Position numbers and translations under genes: made by a program | The notes under the pieces: model-generated | What the model was told of the DNA's origin: nothing | What the model saw: the letters and a program-made list of their open reading frames with translations, nothing else | The model's database searches: none | Part shown: positions 34,078-42,835 of the stretch, in pieces | Layout of the letters: each line of letters begins with the position of its first letter | Position numbering within the stretch: position 1 is the stretch's first letter | Assembly: GCA_964445765.1 (NCBI GenBank) | Contig: CAYULD010000003.1 | Span: forward strand, 186,001 to 250,000 | Reading direction: 5' to 3' | Source of the DNA: JANPLD01 sp964445765 | GTDB lineage: Bacteria; Pseudomonadota; Alphaproteobacteria; Rickettsiales; UBA8987 | DNA length: 64,000 nt

Positions 34078-35697
34078 CTAAAATGGGTTACTGCCAATTT
34101 CTCTTCTGCTAGAAAACTCATTTCTTCTTTCATTATTTCTGAAATTTTTAGGTTTTCTTGGGTTGTAAGAGCTAGAGAAATTATCATCTCTTGATCTTCT
34201 CTGAGAATTTTCAGATCTTCTAAAGCCTGAATTTCCATCATTTCTTGAGCCTTCAGAAGAAGAATTATAATCTCTAAAATCTCTATTTTCGCCTCTAGGC
34301 TTTCTGAAATTATCACCTTCATTTCTTCTTGAACCTTGAGGTGCTTCTGATCTCTCAGACCTCTCAGGTCTTGAGTTATAATCCCTCTCAAATCTTCTTT
34401 CAGATGAAAACCTATCGTTAGATCTTTCAGATGAAAATCTATCATTATTTCTGCTTCTGAAGCTATCCCTTCTTTTATTAGAAAATCTTCTGCGATCACT
34501 TTCATCATAATTTGCAATTTTACGACCCTTAGAAGCCTCAGGATTGATTAAATGTTGGATTGCATACCATCTTTTTCTTTCATCTGGAGAGATAAAACTT
34601 AAAGCGTTGCCCTCCGCACCAGCTCTGGCAGTTCTGCCAATTCTGTGAATATAATCTTCAGGGCATTGAGGTAAATCAAAATTGATAACATGCTCAATGT
34701 GAGGAATATCAAGCCCTCTAGCCGCAACATCTGTCGCAACTAAAATTCTGCAATTTTTATTTCTGAAAGAAGTTATAACTCTTTCTCTTTTTCTTTGGTG
34801 TAAATCACCGTGAATTGCATTTGCCTTAAAGCCATCAGCATTAAGCCTATCAGCCAAATCATCGGCACTTAATTTTGTTTTAACAAAAATCACCACTGAG
34901 CCTTCTCTGGCGGTTAATTGCTTAGTTAACTCAGAATATTTATCTGAGTTTCTAATTTCCATAGATTCTTGCTTAATTTTCTTTGCTACTTGGTTAGATT
35001 CACCAACTGAAATTCTTTCAGGGTTTTTCAAATATTTTTGAGAAATTTTAATAATCTCAGGTGAGAAAGTTGCAGAGAATAATAGAGTTTGCCTATCTTC
35101 TGGGATTCTCGCTACAATTTCTTCAATCTGTTCGCCCATTCCAATATCAAGCATTCTATCAGTTTCATCTAAAACTAAATATTTAATTTGCGATAGATTA
35201 ATTAATTTGCGTTTTATGTGATCCATTATCCTGCCCGGTGTGCCGATTATAATTCTAGGCCCTCTTTTTAACTGCTGAATTTGCTTAAACATTGAATCAC
35301 CGCCGATAAGCAAAGCCCTTCTAATATTATTATTTTGCGGAATAATTTTTGAGAGAACATCAGCAACTTGTGTTGCAAGCTCTCTAGTTGGTGCCATTAC
35401 TAACGCAGATTCATTAGGGTTTAACATTAATCTTGCGATTAATGGAATCCCAAAAGCACCAGTTTTGCCTGATCCGGTTTGAGATGAGCCTAAAATATCC
35501 CTACCATTTAATGCAACTGGAATAGATTTTGCTTGGATTTCAGTTGGTGTAACAAAGTTTAATATTTCTAGTGATTTTTTAATTGCCGCTGGCAGTGGAT
35601 ATTTATCAAAGCCAGAAATTACAGGTGTTTCAGTAGTTTCAGATGTAATATTATTTTCAAGTTCAAGATTATTGATTGCTAAATTTTGATTAGTCAT
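34078..35697 (-). CDS. RhlE-like DEAD-box RNA helicase with Arg/Ser-rich tail
   Basis: The 539-residue protein has the ordered helicase motifs: Q-motif region FDKYPLPAAIKKSLE, motif I SQTGSGKT (72-79), APTRELA, TPGR, motif II as DETD (177-180) in place of DEAD, SAT (208-210), RGLDIP and HRIGRTARAG. From about residue 385 a low-complexity tail of Arg, Ser, Asn, Asp and Glu continues to the end, a likely disordered RNA-binding region. It probably unwinds structured RNA in ribosome assembly or mRNA decay. Confidence 0.92.
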   Translation of the reverse strand: MTNQNLAINNLELENNITSETTETPVISGFDKYPLPAAIKKSLEILNFVTPTEIQAKSIPVALNGRDILGSSQTGSGKTGAFGIPLIARLMLNPNESALVMAPTRELATQVADVLSKIIPQNNNIRRALLIGGDSMFKQIQQLKRGPRIIIGTPGRIMDHIKRKLINLSQIKYLVLDETDRMLDIGMGEQIEEIVARIPEDRQTLLFSATFSPEIIKISQKYLKNPERISVGESNQVAKKIKQESMEIRNSDKYSELTKQLTAREGSVVIFVKTKLSADDLADRLNADGFKANAIHGDLHQRKRERVITSFRNKNCRILVATDVAARGLDIPHIEHVINFDLPQCPEDYIHRIGRTARAGAEGNALSFISPDERKRWYAIQHLINPEASKGRKIANYDESDRRRFSNKRRDSFRSRNNDRFSSERSNDRFSSERRFERDYNSRPERSERSEAPQGSRRNEGDNFRKPRGENRDFRDYNSSSEGSRNDGNSGFRRSENSQRRSRDDNFSSSYNPRKPKNFRNNERRNEFSSRREIGSNPF

Positions 35698-35986
35698 AAA
35701 TTCCTTATAAAGTTTGTAAATTGAGCTAATGCGAGTTTTTTACACGCAAATTTTTTGCCTTACTAAATTGTTTGAAGTAAGATAAAACTAGAACCCAATG
35801 CCAAAACTATAAGAAGAAATTCGGGAAGTTGCAAAAGAGAAAAAATTGCCCTATATCTGCTTAAAAAATACAATACTAACAATAAAAAATTGTATAAAAT
35901 ATAATGTATGAAATTGCCAATGAGTTTCCTAAACTCAAGGTGCAATTACTCTAAATTTATTGTTATGTCAAGAAATTTTGTAATTT

Positions 35987-36784
35987 ATGTCTAAAATTCC
36001 TAAGATACTTATAATTGCTGGCTCTGATTCAGGGGCGGGTGCAGGTATTCAAGCGGATATGAAAACCGCTTTTGCAAATGGTGTTTATGCATCAACGGCA
36101 ATAACTTCTATCACAGCACAGAATACACTTGGCGTGCAAGCGGTTGAACATCTTTCAGATGAGATAATCTCAGCACAAATTAACTCAGTTTTATCAGATA
36201 TTTCTGCAAATTATATTAAAACTGGAATGCTAGCAAATGAGCGAATTATCAAAATTGTTAGTAAAACTCTTGAGAAATATAGCAATATTCCAATTATCGC
36301 AGACCCAGTAATGGTGGCAAAAGGTGGATATAAATTGCTGGAAGATTCTGCCATAGAAGCCTTAAAATTTCATATTTTATCTAAGGCTTACCTTATAACG
36401 CCAAATATTCCAGAGGCGGAATTTTTATGCGGTTTTAGTATAAAAAATCTTTTAGATATGAAAAAAGCTGCAAAAGAAATTTTAGATAAAATTGGCTGTA
36501 ATGCTGTGCTTCTAAAAGGTGGGCATCTTGAAAATAATCTGCTTACTGATGTTTTAATTGAAAAAAATAAAGCTGATTTCTTTGAGATAAATTCCACAAA
36601 AATTACAACCAAAAATACTCACGGCACAGGCTGTTCATATGCAAGTGCGATAACTGTAAATTTAGCAAAGGGTGATAACCTTGAACAGGCGGTTAGCAAA
36701 GCACATAATTATGTTAGAAATGGAATAATCTCAGCTTGGGAAATAGGTAATGGCCATAATCCAATAAATCATTGGTTAGGATAA
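35987..36784 (+). CDS. thiD: Hydroxymethylpyrimidine/phosphomethylpyrimidine kinase
   Basis: The 265-residue ribokinase-fold enzyme has ILIIAGSDSGAGAGIQADMK at the N-terminus, ITSITAQNTLGV and IADPVMVAKGGYKLL. NIPEAEFLCG follows, and NTHGTGCSYASAI holds the catalytic Cys/anion hole. It phosphorylates HMP twice for thiamine synthesis. No other thi gene and no TPP riboswitch is visible upstream, so it may serve salvage. The 289-bp gap before it holds no gene I would accept. Confidence 0.94.
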   Translation: MSKIPKILIIAGSDSGAGAGIQADMKTAFANGVYASTAITSITAQNTLGVQAVEHLSDEIISAQINSVLSDISANYIKTGMLANERIIKIVSKTLEKYSNIPIIADPVMVAKGGYKLLEDSAIEALKFHILSKAYLITPNIPEAEFLCGFSIKNLLDMKKAAKEILDKIGCNAVLLKGGHLENNLLTDVLIEKNKADFFEINSTKITTKNTHGTGCSYASAITVNLAKGDNLEQAVSKAHNYVRNGIISAWEIGNGHNPINHWLG

Positions 36785-36788
36785 AGCA

Positions 36789-37169
36789 TTAGAATCTTAA
36801 GGTCATACCAAGGTTTATACCTCTATTTCTTCTATCAACGCCTAAATCAAACATTGCCCTATCAATAAAGGTTTTATCTTGGTTTTTAGTTTGGAATAAA
36901 GTTGCCTCGCCAAAAAATTCACTTCTTTGTCTTTTAAGTGCTACAGCGAACGCATTCCCCTCTTCCATTACACCTTTTTTTGAATCCTTCTTGAAAACAA
37001 GTGCACCATATTGTTTCGCACCGTTTGAAGTATCAAAATCTGAGCCTTGATTGAAGTTTGTTCCCTCAAGCTCAGCAAGTGAAGAATTGCTCATATAGCT
37101 TACCCCAGAGCAAGCATTACAGGTAAAAACTAGCCCTAGAAGTGATAGTATTTTTAACCCTTTGAACAT
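36789..37169 (-). CDS. Hypothetical exported protein, possible outer-membrane lipoprotein
   Basis: The 126-residue protein has a hydrophobic signal sequence (ILSLLGLVFTCNAC) with cysteines at 17 and 20 that could be lipidated, although the lipobox is not canonical. The mature part ends in alternating beta-like sequence with a terminal Phe (INLGMTLRF), a pattern of outer-membrane beta-strands. I recognise no family. It converges with thiD, only 4 bp apart. It is a small cell-envelope protein of unknown role. Confidence 0.6.
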   Translation of the reverse strand: MFKGLKILSLLGLVFTCNACSGVSYMSNSSLAELEGTNFNQGSDFDTSNGAKQYGALVFKKDSKKGVMEEGNAFAVALKRQRSEFFGEATLFQTKNQDKTFIDRAMFDLGVDRRNRGINLGMTLRF

Positions 37170-37434
37170 TAGTAAAATTTTAGTTAATTTTTTCTTATTA
37201 TATCATATTTTAGCCACCTAGTCTAGAGAATAACATAGATTGTAAAAAATATTTTTTCAGGCTTAAAAAACTAAAAAATTTTTAGAAATTTTAACGATTT
37301 TTTGGCTTTTTAACACAATCTGTAGCATTCTGAGCCAATAATTTACTAGCTCTTAGTCAAGAGCTAAATGTTTGAATTTTAATAAAATTATGGAATAGTG
37401 AGAAATTTTTTATGCAAAACTTAAAAGCAAAAAT

Positions 37435-37926
37435 CTATCTTTCTAACTTGCAAGGGATTTGGGGGAAGTTTTCAATTAAAGAATCAATTCTTAAACGCTC
37501 TTTTTCATCAATATTTGGCTCTAAATTATTAATATACCATTCTACTTTTGGGTTGCCACCACTACTTGCAAAGTGAAGGTAGGTATAGGCTAAGGCCTCA
37601 TCATAAGGTATAACAGTTGCTTCTGGGGTTTCTTCATTAAGATAAAGTTTTGCAATTTCAAACATACTTGGTTTGTGCCAAGCTCTTGCAGCGGTACAAT
37701 AATTTTCTAAGGCAACTGCATCATCTTTTTGTGTGTCTTCGCCACAGCAGCTGGCTTTTGCGGCTTTATAAGCACCTTCAACATCACCATCATTAGCCCT
37801 AGCTTGCCAGTCAGATCTTTTAGATTCATTAACAATTTTTCTAAGCGTTGCAGGCACTCTATCGCAAGAGGTTAGCAATATTAGTATAGATAGAAAATTA
37901 AAGATTCTTTTCAAAATTATTTGCAA
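37435..37926 (-). CDS. Sel1-repeat-like lipoprotein, function unknown
   Basis: I place the start at a TTG (37926) preceded by GGAG six bases upstream. This gives 163 residues with a compact lipoprotein signal (MQIILKRIFNFLSILILLTSC, lipobox LTSC, in two overlapping parts). An in-frame ATG at 37953 would extend it further into leuB. The body resembles Sel1/TPR-like helical repeats: DVEGAYKAAKASCCGE, DDAVALENYCTAARAWHK and EALAYTYLHFASSGG. It is translationally coupled to leuB by a 29-bp overlap. Sel1-like proteins often act in protein-protein contacts in the envelope. Confidence 0.65.
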   Translation of the reverse strand: MQIILKRIFNFLSILILLTSCDRVPATLRKIVNESKRSDWQARANDGDVEGAYKAAKASCCGEDTQKDDAVALENYCTAARAWHKPSMFEIAKLYLNEETPEATVIPYDEALAYTYLHFASSGGNPKVEWYINNLEPNIDEKERLRIDSLIENFPQIPCKLER

Positions 37927-38989
37927 TTTTATCTCCTGCTTCTTCAGTGCCAATTTTTATGCAACCTTCTTGCATAATATCTGCGGTTCTAAAACCTTCT
38001 GATAAAAATTTCTTAATGGCATTGTTTAGCCTATCTGAAAATTCACTCATATCAAAAGAATATTTGAACATCATCGCCAAAGAGAGAATTGTTGCGATAG
38101 GGTTTGCGACATTTTTGCCTGCAATATCAGGTGCACTACCGTGGATTGGCTCATAAAGTGCGTTGCAAATTTTCTGAGAGGCCTCCCCAAGTGATGCAGA
38201 AGGAAGCATTCCAAGTGAGCCAGTTAATTGTGCAGCTTCATCTGATAAAATATCACCAAAGATATTTCCAGTAACAATCACATCAAATTGTTTGGGGTTA
38301 CGAATTAGTTGCATTGCAGCATTATCAACATACATATGCGAAAGCTCAACATCAGAATATTCCGCTTTATGAAGTTTTATTACCTCATCACGCCAAAGCT
38401 CAGATGCCGCTAAAACATTGGCTTTATCAATAGAGCAAACTTTCTTACCACGCTTTTTCGCAAGCTCAAACGCAACTTTTGCCACTCTTTTAACTTCATA
38501 ATCATAATAAACCATATTACTATAGCCCATTCTGCCTTGCTCTGTTTGCTTAATGCCTTTTGGCTCACCAAAATAAACATCACCAGTTAATTCACGAACG
38601 ATAAGAATATCAAGCCCGCTAACAATTTCTTTTTTAAGTGATGATGCATCTGCAAGCTCATCATAAACAATCGCTGGGCGTAAATTTGCAAATAAACCAA
38701 GATGTTTTCTAATTGCAAGTAAGCCTTTTTCAGGGCGGATTGAACTTTCTAAACTATCCCACTTAACGCCACCCACCGCACCAAGAAGAATTGCATCAGC
38801 TTTTTCAGCCAATTCTTGGGTTTGTTTGGGGTATGGATTGCCAAATTCATCAATCGCAGAGCCACCAATTTTGCCGTAGGCAATTTCAAAACTTTTCTGC
38901 TTTTTATTGATAATATTGAGAATTTTTTCCGCTTGTTTAGTAACCTCAGGGCCGATTCCATCACCAGCGAGAATAAGAATTTTTTTCAT
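37898..38989 (-). CDS. leuB: 3-isopropylmalate dehydrogenase
   Basis: The protein (363 residues from the ATG at 38989) has ILILAGDGIGPEVTKQ, GAVGGVKWDSLE, LGLFANLRPA, RELTGDVYFGEPKG and the metal-binding segment VTGNIFGDILSDEAAQ. EPIHGSAPDIAGKNVANP completes the leucine-biosynthesis enzyme pattern. A TTG at 39001 would add four residues. It oxidises and decarboxylates 3-isopropylmalate. The other leucine genes are not in the window. Confidence 0.95.
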   Translation of the reverse strand: MKKILILAGDGIGPEVTKQAEKILNIINKKQKSFEIAYGKIGGSAIDEFGNPYPKQTQELAEKADAILLGAVGGVKWDSLESSIRPEKGLLAIRKHLGLFANLRPAIVYDELADASSLKKEIVSGLDILIVRELTGDVYFGEPKGIKQTEQGRMGYSNMVYYDYEVKRVAKVAFELAKKRGKKVCSIDKANVLAASELWRDEVIKLHKAEYSDVELSHMYVDNAAMQLIRNPKQFDVIVTGNIFGDILSDEAAQLTGSLGMLPSASLGEASQKICNALYEPIHGSAPDIAGKNVANPIATILSLAMMFKYSFDMSEFSDRLNNAIKKFLSEGFRTADIMQEGCIKIGTEEAGDKIANNFEKNL

Positions 38990-39076
38990 AATTTTAGACA
39001 AATATTTTAGGCTTTCTATCTATAGCAAAATGCATTTTATATAAATTATACTAGAAAAAAATCAATTTAATTTGTT

Positions 39077-39481
39077 TTATAGCTCAAAATTACTCAAAGA
39101 TAATATTTTAGTATTTTTGAAAGGGTTCATAACAAGCAAATCTTTATCGCCAGTAATAATAAATTCAGCATTGCCATTAATTGCCAATTCTAAAAATTTA
39201 TTATCTTTAGGGTCTCTACAAGAATTAACATTTTTAATTATTTTTATCCATTCTGAAATTTCTAAAATTGAACTTAGTAAATCATTGAAGTCTTTATAAT
39301 TTACATAGCCTTTATTTACAAATCTTTCTAAAACATTTTTTAATTCATTAAAGGTATCTTGCGAGATTAGAAGTTGAGAGTTTTCTAAAATTTTATCTAG
39401 CTTTTGTCTTAAATAAGAATCAGGTTTTAAGGCGTAACTAATCAATATATTAGTATCAATAACTATTCTGTGCTTAATCAT
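39077..39481 (-). CDS. PIN-domain toxin (TIGR00305/COG1569-like)
   Basis: The 134-residue PIN ribonuclease has acidic residues in the expected order: VIDTNILISYAL (Asp9), TFNELKNVL (Glu46), RDPKDNKFLELA (Asp93) and ITGDKDLL (Asp112). It lies directly behind a Phd-like antitoxin, overlapping it by 8 bp, which is the normal antitoxin-first order on the minus strand. Free PIN toxins cleave RNA and stop growth. All four acidic positions are present, so it looks intact. Confidence 0.85.
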   Translation of the reverse strand: MIKHRIVIDTNILISYALKPDSYLRQKLDKILENSQLLISQDTFNELKNVLERFVNKGYVNYKDFNDLLSSILEISEWIKIIKNVNSCRDPKDNKFLELAINGNAEFIITGDKDLLVMNPFKNTKILSLSNFEL

Positions 39482-39731
39482 TTCTTTCTTCTGATATTAT
39501 TTGACCAAATATTTCCTCTGTAAGCCCTTTTTCAAGAGCGTTAGATCTAATTTTATTACATAAAGACTGAAATTTTTGGAGTTCAGAAGATGTTAATCTT
39601 TCATAATCTTCATAAGATATCAATACGCCAGCTTTTTTACCTTGATTTTGTATAGCAAGAGGCTCAAAGCTACCTTTGCTAAGTATTTCTGGAAGGCTAG
39701 TTAAAATATCGTTTGCTGATATTATTTGCAT
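39474..39731 (-). CDS. Phd/YefM-family antitoxin
   Basis: The 85-residue protein has an N-terminal DNA-binding part (MQIISANDILTSLPEILSK, then EPLAIQNQGKKAGVLISYEDYERL), the pattern of Phd/YefM antitoxins. A C-terminal tail would wrap the toxin. It overlaps the PIN toxin gene by 8 bp, so the two are translated together. Such antitoxins usually repress their own promoter. Confidence 0.82.
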   Translation of the reverse strand: MQIISANDILTSLPEILSKGSFEPLAIQNQGKKAGVLISYEDYERLTSSELQKFQSLCNKIRSNALEKGLTEEIFGQIISEERND

Positions 39732-39882
39732 ATTAATATATTCTATAAGATTGATATTTGTGTCAAATTATATCATTTTTGCAAAAAACTTACAACTTCT
39801 ATATCTTAATTAAAAAATTGCAGTTTTTAGTAGTTTTTTTGAATAAAACTCTTATTTACCTTAAAAAAACAAAGTTTAGTTA

Positions 39883-40674
39883 ATGAGTAATGCAATATTA
39901 AAAACCCTAGAAAATGTTATATTAAAAGCTGGTAAAGTTGTTAATAGGGATTACGGAGAGCTTGAAAATCTTCAAGTTTCTAAAAAAGGGCCCGGAAATT
40001 TTGTTACATCGGCAGATCTTAAAGTTGAAAAAATAATTATTACGGAGCTTCAAAGGGCTTATCCGCAGATGAATATTTTATCTGAGGAAGCCGGCTTTAT
40101 AAAAGGCACTGGGGATAAATTTCAATTTATTCTTGATCCTATAGATGGCACAACAAATTTTATGCATGGCCTGCCGTTTTTCTGTATAACTTGCAGTTTA
40201 GTTGAAATTATCGCAGGTAAAAAGCAGGTTCAGCTTGCAATTACTTACGCACCAATTCTAAATGAAATGTATATTGCAGAAAAAGGCTCAGGTGCAACTT
40301 GCAATGGTAGAAAACTAAATGTTTCAGGCAGAGATAATATTGAAGAATCCCTTTTTGCTTGCTATATAGCTAAAAATAATTCAGAGTTTAGATCGCAAGA
40401 TCTAAAAACCATTACAGAAGCCAAAGTTAATTCTCGTATATATGGCTCGGCCGCTTTGGAGCTTGCTTACATAGCATCAGGTAAACTTGATGGAATGTGG
40501 CATAATCACCTTAAAGTTTGGGATTTTGCCGCTGGCACGCTTTTAGTTACTGAGGCAAGGGGTATGGTCTCTGAAATTAATGGCGGTAATAATTATCTTG
40601 AATCTGGCTCTATAATTGCCACTAATAGAGGGGTTTTTGAAGAGTTAAGAAATAGAGTTGCTAAAACAATTTAA
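39883..40674 (+). CDS. suhB: Inositol-1-monophosphatase family protein
   Basis: The 263-residue sugar-phosphatase-fold protein has NFVTSADLKVEKII, LSEEAG (metal Glu68 and Glu69), LDPIDGTTNF (Asp85 to Phe93) and the second motif VWDFAAGTLLVTEARG. It hydrolyses inositol phosphate or a similar sugar phosphate; SuhB of E. coli also joins rRNA antitermination complexes. It starts a plus-strand run of envelope genes; the next gene is 11 bp away. Confidence 0.9.
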   Translation: MSNAILKTLENVILKAGKVVNRDYGELENLQVSKKGPGNFVTSADLKVEKIIITELQRAYPQMNILSEEAGFIKGTGDKFQFILDPIDGTTNFMHGLPFFCITCSLVEIIAGKKQVQLAITYAPILNEMYIAEKGSGATCNGRKLNVSGRDNIEESLFACYIAKNNSEFRSQDLKTITEAKVNSRIYGSAALELAYIASGKLDGMWHNHLKVWDFAAGTLLVTEARGMVSEINGGNNYLESGSIIATNRGVFEELRNRVAKTI

Positions 40675-40685
40675 TAAAAATTTTA

Positions 40686-41282
40686 ATGGGTTCATTAATA
40701 AAATATTTTATTTTATTTTCACTTTTTATGATATCTTTTGCGGTAAATGCTTTATCGCAATCAATGCCTGCATCAATGACAAATTCCAAGCCGGTTGAGG
40801 TTTTTGGTAATGTAGAAAATCAAACAGAAAATAGTGAAAACGCAACTGAAGAAAAAACTTCAAATCTTGAAAAGAATAACGAAGAACAACCAGTTACTGA
40901 AGTAAAAAAAGATGATGTTATTATCGCTGATTCTAAAGAATTTGAGTGGGATAATAAGCCGGAGCCTCAAAAAAATGATAATAATTTAATGAGAATTAAA
41001 TATAAAAATAATAATGTAAATCTCACAAGTGATGATATTTTAGCACTTAGTTCAATGCTTAAATTAGCGGAGCAAAATAATACCAATCAAATTAAAGTGA
41101 AATCATTTGCAAGCCTTGAGGAAACCCCTCAAAAAACAAGGCAAAAAGCGATTATCAGGGTGCTATCTCTAAAAGATGAATTGCTGAAAAATAGCTTTGA
41201 TTTTGATAAAAAAGCTGATGTTTTTATTTATCCAGCGGTTAGTAAATCTGGTAGTGATTATATTGACATTGACAAAGATTAA
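40686..41282 (+). CDS. Exported protein with degenerate OmpA-like C-terminal domain
   Basis: The 198-residue protein has a signal peptide (about 1-24, YFILFSLFMISFAVNALSQ) and a Glu/Asn/Lys-rich linker (about 40-110). The C-terminal section LALSSMLKLAEQNN, IKVKSFASLEETPQKTRQKA and VLSLKDELLKN resembles the OmpA-like peptidoglycan-binding domain without its best-known residues. It may tether envelope layers. It is likely cotranscribed with suhB. The family assignment is tentative. Confidence 0.55.
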   Translation: MGSLIKYFILFSLFMISFAVNALSQSMPASMTNSKPVEVFGNVENQTENSENATEEKTSNLEKNNEEQPVTEVKKDDVIIADSKEFEWDNKPEPQKNDNNLMRIKYKNNNVNLTSDDILALSSMLKLAEQNNTNQIKVKSFASLEETPQKTRQKAIIRVLSLKDELLKNSFDFDKKADVFIYPAVSKSGSDYIDIDKD

Positions 41283-41352
41283 AATATGTGTTTTTCAAAA
41301 AACTATCGGATAAAAAAATTTTAATATTAATTTAACATTATACGGAGATAAA

Positions 41353-41862
41353 ATGAAAAAACTTTCAACAATTTTACTTCTTTCAACCCTTGCTGTTTCT
41401 GCTTGTGCGCCACAATATGGCCCTCAAGGCAATGCAGGCGGTATTGGTGGCACAGGCATTACTAAAGAAAATGTTGGTATGGTTGCAGGTGCTTTAGGTG
41501 GTGCGTTAGCTGCAAAAGATATTGGCAAAGGTAAAGGTAATGTTCTTGCGATTGCTGGTGGCACAATTCTTGGTGGTTTAATTGGTGGTGAGATTGGTAA
41601 ATCTCTTGATAGGGCAGATATGGCTTACGCAAATTCAACTACGCAAAACGCTCTTGAGCAAACTTCTAGCGGTGTTACATCAAAATGGGTAAACCCAGAT
41701 TCTGGTCATAGTGGCACTATAACTCCGGTTAAAACATATCAAAATAATGCTGGTCAAAATTGCAGAGAATTTACACAAACTATTAATGTTGGTGGTCAAT
41801 CTCAAAAAGCATTCGGCACAGCTTGCAGACAAAATGATGGTAGCTGGAAAATTGTTGGATAA
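41353..41862 (+). CDS. 17 kDa surface antigen-like lipoprotein (glycine zipper)
   Basis: The 169-residue lipoprotein has lipobox VSAC (Cys18), a glycine-rich zipper region (VAGALGGALAAKDIGKGKGN, then GGTILGGLIGGEIGKSLD) and a C-terminal part. SKWVNPDSGHSGTITPVKTY and CREFTQTINVGGQSQKAFGT closely follow the 17 kDa genus-common antigen of Rickettsia. It sits in the outer membrane. A strong Shine-Dalgarno (ACGGAG, 7 bases before ATG) fixes the start. The similarity is one of the better taxonomic hints in the window. Confidence 0.9.
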   Translation: MKKLSTILLLSTLAVSACAPQYGPQGNAGGIGGTGITKENVGMVAGALGGALAAKDIGKGKGNVLAIAGGTILGGLIGGEIGKSLDRADMAYANSTTQNALEQTSSGVTSKWVNPDSGHSGTITPVKTYQNNAGQNCREFTQTINVGGQSQKAFGTACRQNDGSWKIVG

Positions 41863-41955
41863 TTCTTGCTAACTCCTAACTTCTAACCCCCAACCCCCAA
41901 CCCCTTAAATATTTAGATTATGCTTGAACTTGAAAACTACCCTAAAGGAAATTTA

Positions 41956-42756
41956 ATGGCTGGCAAGAAAGGCCTTATAATGGGCGTTGCTAATGATAAA
42001 TCTATCGCGTGGGGTATTACGCAAGCCTTATATGCACAGGGCTGTAGGGATTTTTGTTTTTCATATCAAGGTGAGGCACTGCAAAAAAGGGTTACACCAC
42101 TTGCAAAAGAAGTTGGAAGTGATTTTTTGGCAGAATGTGATGTTACAAATTCTGAATCGGTGAAAAATTTATTCGCTGAAATAAAAAACAAATGGGGCAA
42201 GTTAGATTTCTTGGTTCACGCTATTGGTTTTTCTGATAAAAATGAATTAAGGGGCAAATATCTTAACACTTCACTAAATAATTTCTTAAACACAATGCAT
42301 ATTTCTTGCTTCTCATTTACTGAAGTTGCAAAATATTGTTATGATATGATGCCAGATGGTGGCAGTATTCTTACTCTAACTTATTATGGTGGTGAAAAGG
42401 TAATGCCACATTATAATGTTATGGGTGTTGCAAAAGCTGCCCTTGAGATGAGCACGAAATATCTTGCAAAAGATATGGGTGATAGAAAAATTAGGGTGAA
42501 TGCTATTTCTGCGGGGCCAGTTAAAACTTTGGCGGCTTCTGGTATTGGTGATTTTAGGCTTATATTTAAGTGGAATGAATATAACGCACCACTTAAAAGA
42601 AATGTTGATCTTGAAGATATTGGCGGTGCTGCTGTTTATTTACTTTCTGATTTATCTCGTGGCACTACAGGTGAAATTCACCATGTTGATGCGGGCTATA
42701 ATGTTATTGGTATGAAAGACGAAAATGCACCAGATTTAACTATTCCTGCACACTAA
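41956..42756 (+). CDS. fabI: Enoyl-[acyl-carrier-protein] reductase (NADH)
   Basis: The SDR (266 residues from the ATG at 41956) reduces enoyl-ACP in fatty-acid synthesis. It has KKGLIMGVANDKSIAWGI, the FabI-type cofactor loop, TLTYYGGEKVMPHYNVMGVA with the catalytic Tyr and Lys (YNVMGVAKAALE), and AGPVKTLAASGI. The start at 41956 is chosen because AAGGA lies six bases upstream and the N-terminus matches the family. An in-frame ATG at 41920 would add 12 unrelated residues. Confidence 0.95.
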   Translation: MAGKKGLIMGVANDKSIAWGITQALYAQGCRDFCFSYQGEALQKRVTPLAKEVGSDFLAECDVTNSESVKNLFAEIKNKWGKLDFLVHAIGFSDKNELRGKYLNTSLNNFLNTMHISCFSFTEVAKYCYDMMPDGGSILTLTYYGGEKVMPHYNVMGVAKAALEMSTKYLAKDMGDRKIRVNAISAGPVKTLAASGIGDFRLIFKWNEYNAPLKRNVDLEDIGGAAVYLLSDLSRGTTGEIHHVDAGYNVIGMKDENAPDLTIPAH

Positions 42757-42835
42757 AAATTTATTTTACTTGTTTTTAGTTGACTGAAAAATCTCTTTTT
42801 CTAAATTTTACTTGGTAAATTAATTCTTCTCTCAA

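Noticed and set aside
33990..34517. Minus-strand 175-codon open frame rich in Ile, Glu and Leu
   Set aside because: It overlaps the Arg/Ser-rich tail of the helicase in another frame and ends in a repeat; its odd composition comes from the low-complexity tail.
35763..35945. 60-codon hydrophobic minus-strand open frame starting with TTG
   Set aside because: No ribosome-binding site, no ATG and AT-rich composition; it looks like chance in the helicase-thiD spacer.
35698..35986. TPP riboswitch upstream of thiD
   Set aside because: I could not find the conserved CUGAGA and ACCUGA-type elements in this spacer.
37347..37366. Palindrome TAGCTCTTAGTCAAGAGCTA as a terminator
   Set aside because: The 8-bp stem is perfect but no T-run follows in either direction; it stays an unexplained small dyad.
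42780..42807. Promoter for motA (TTGACT then TAAATT)
   Set aside because: The -35 is good but the -10 is weak (4 of 6); not enough to call without transcript data.
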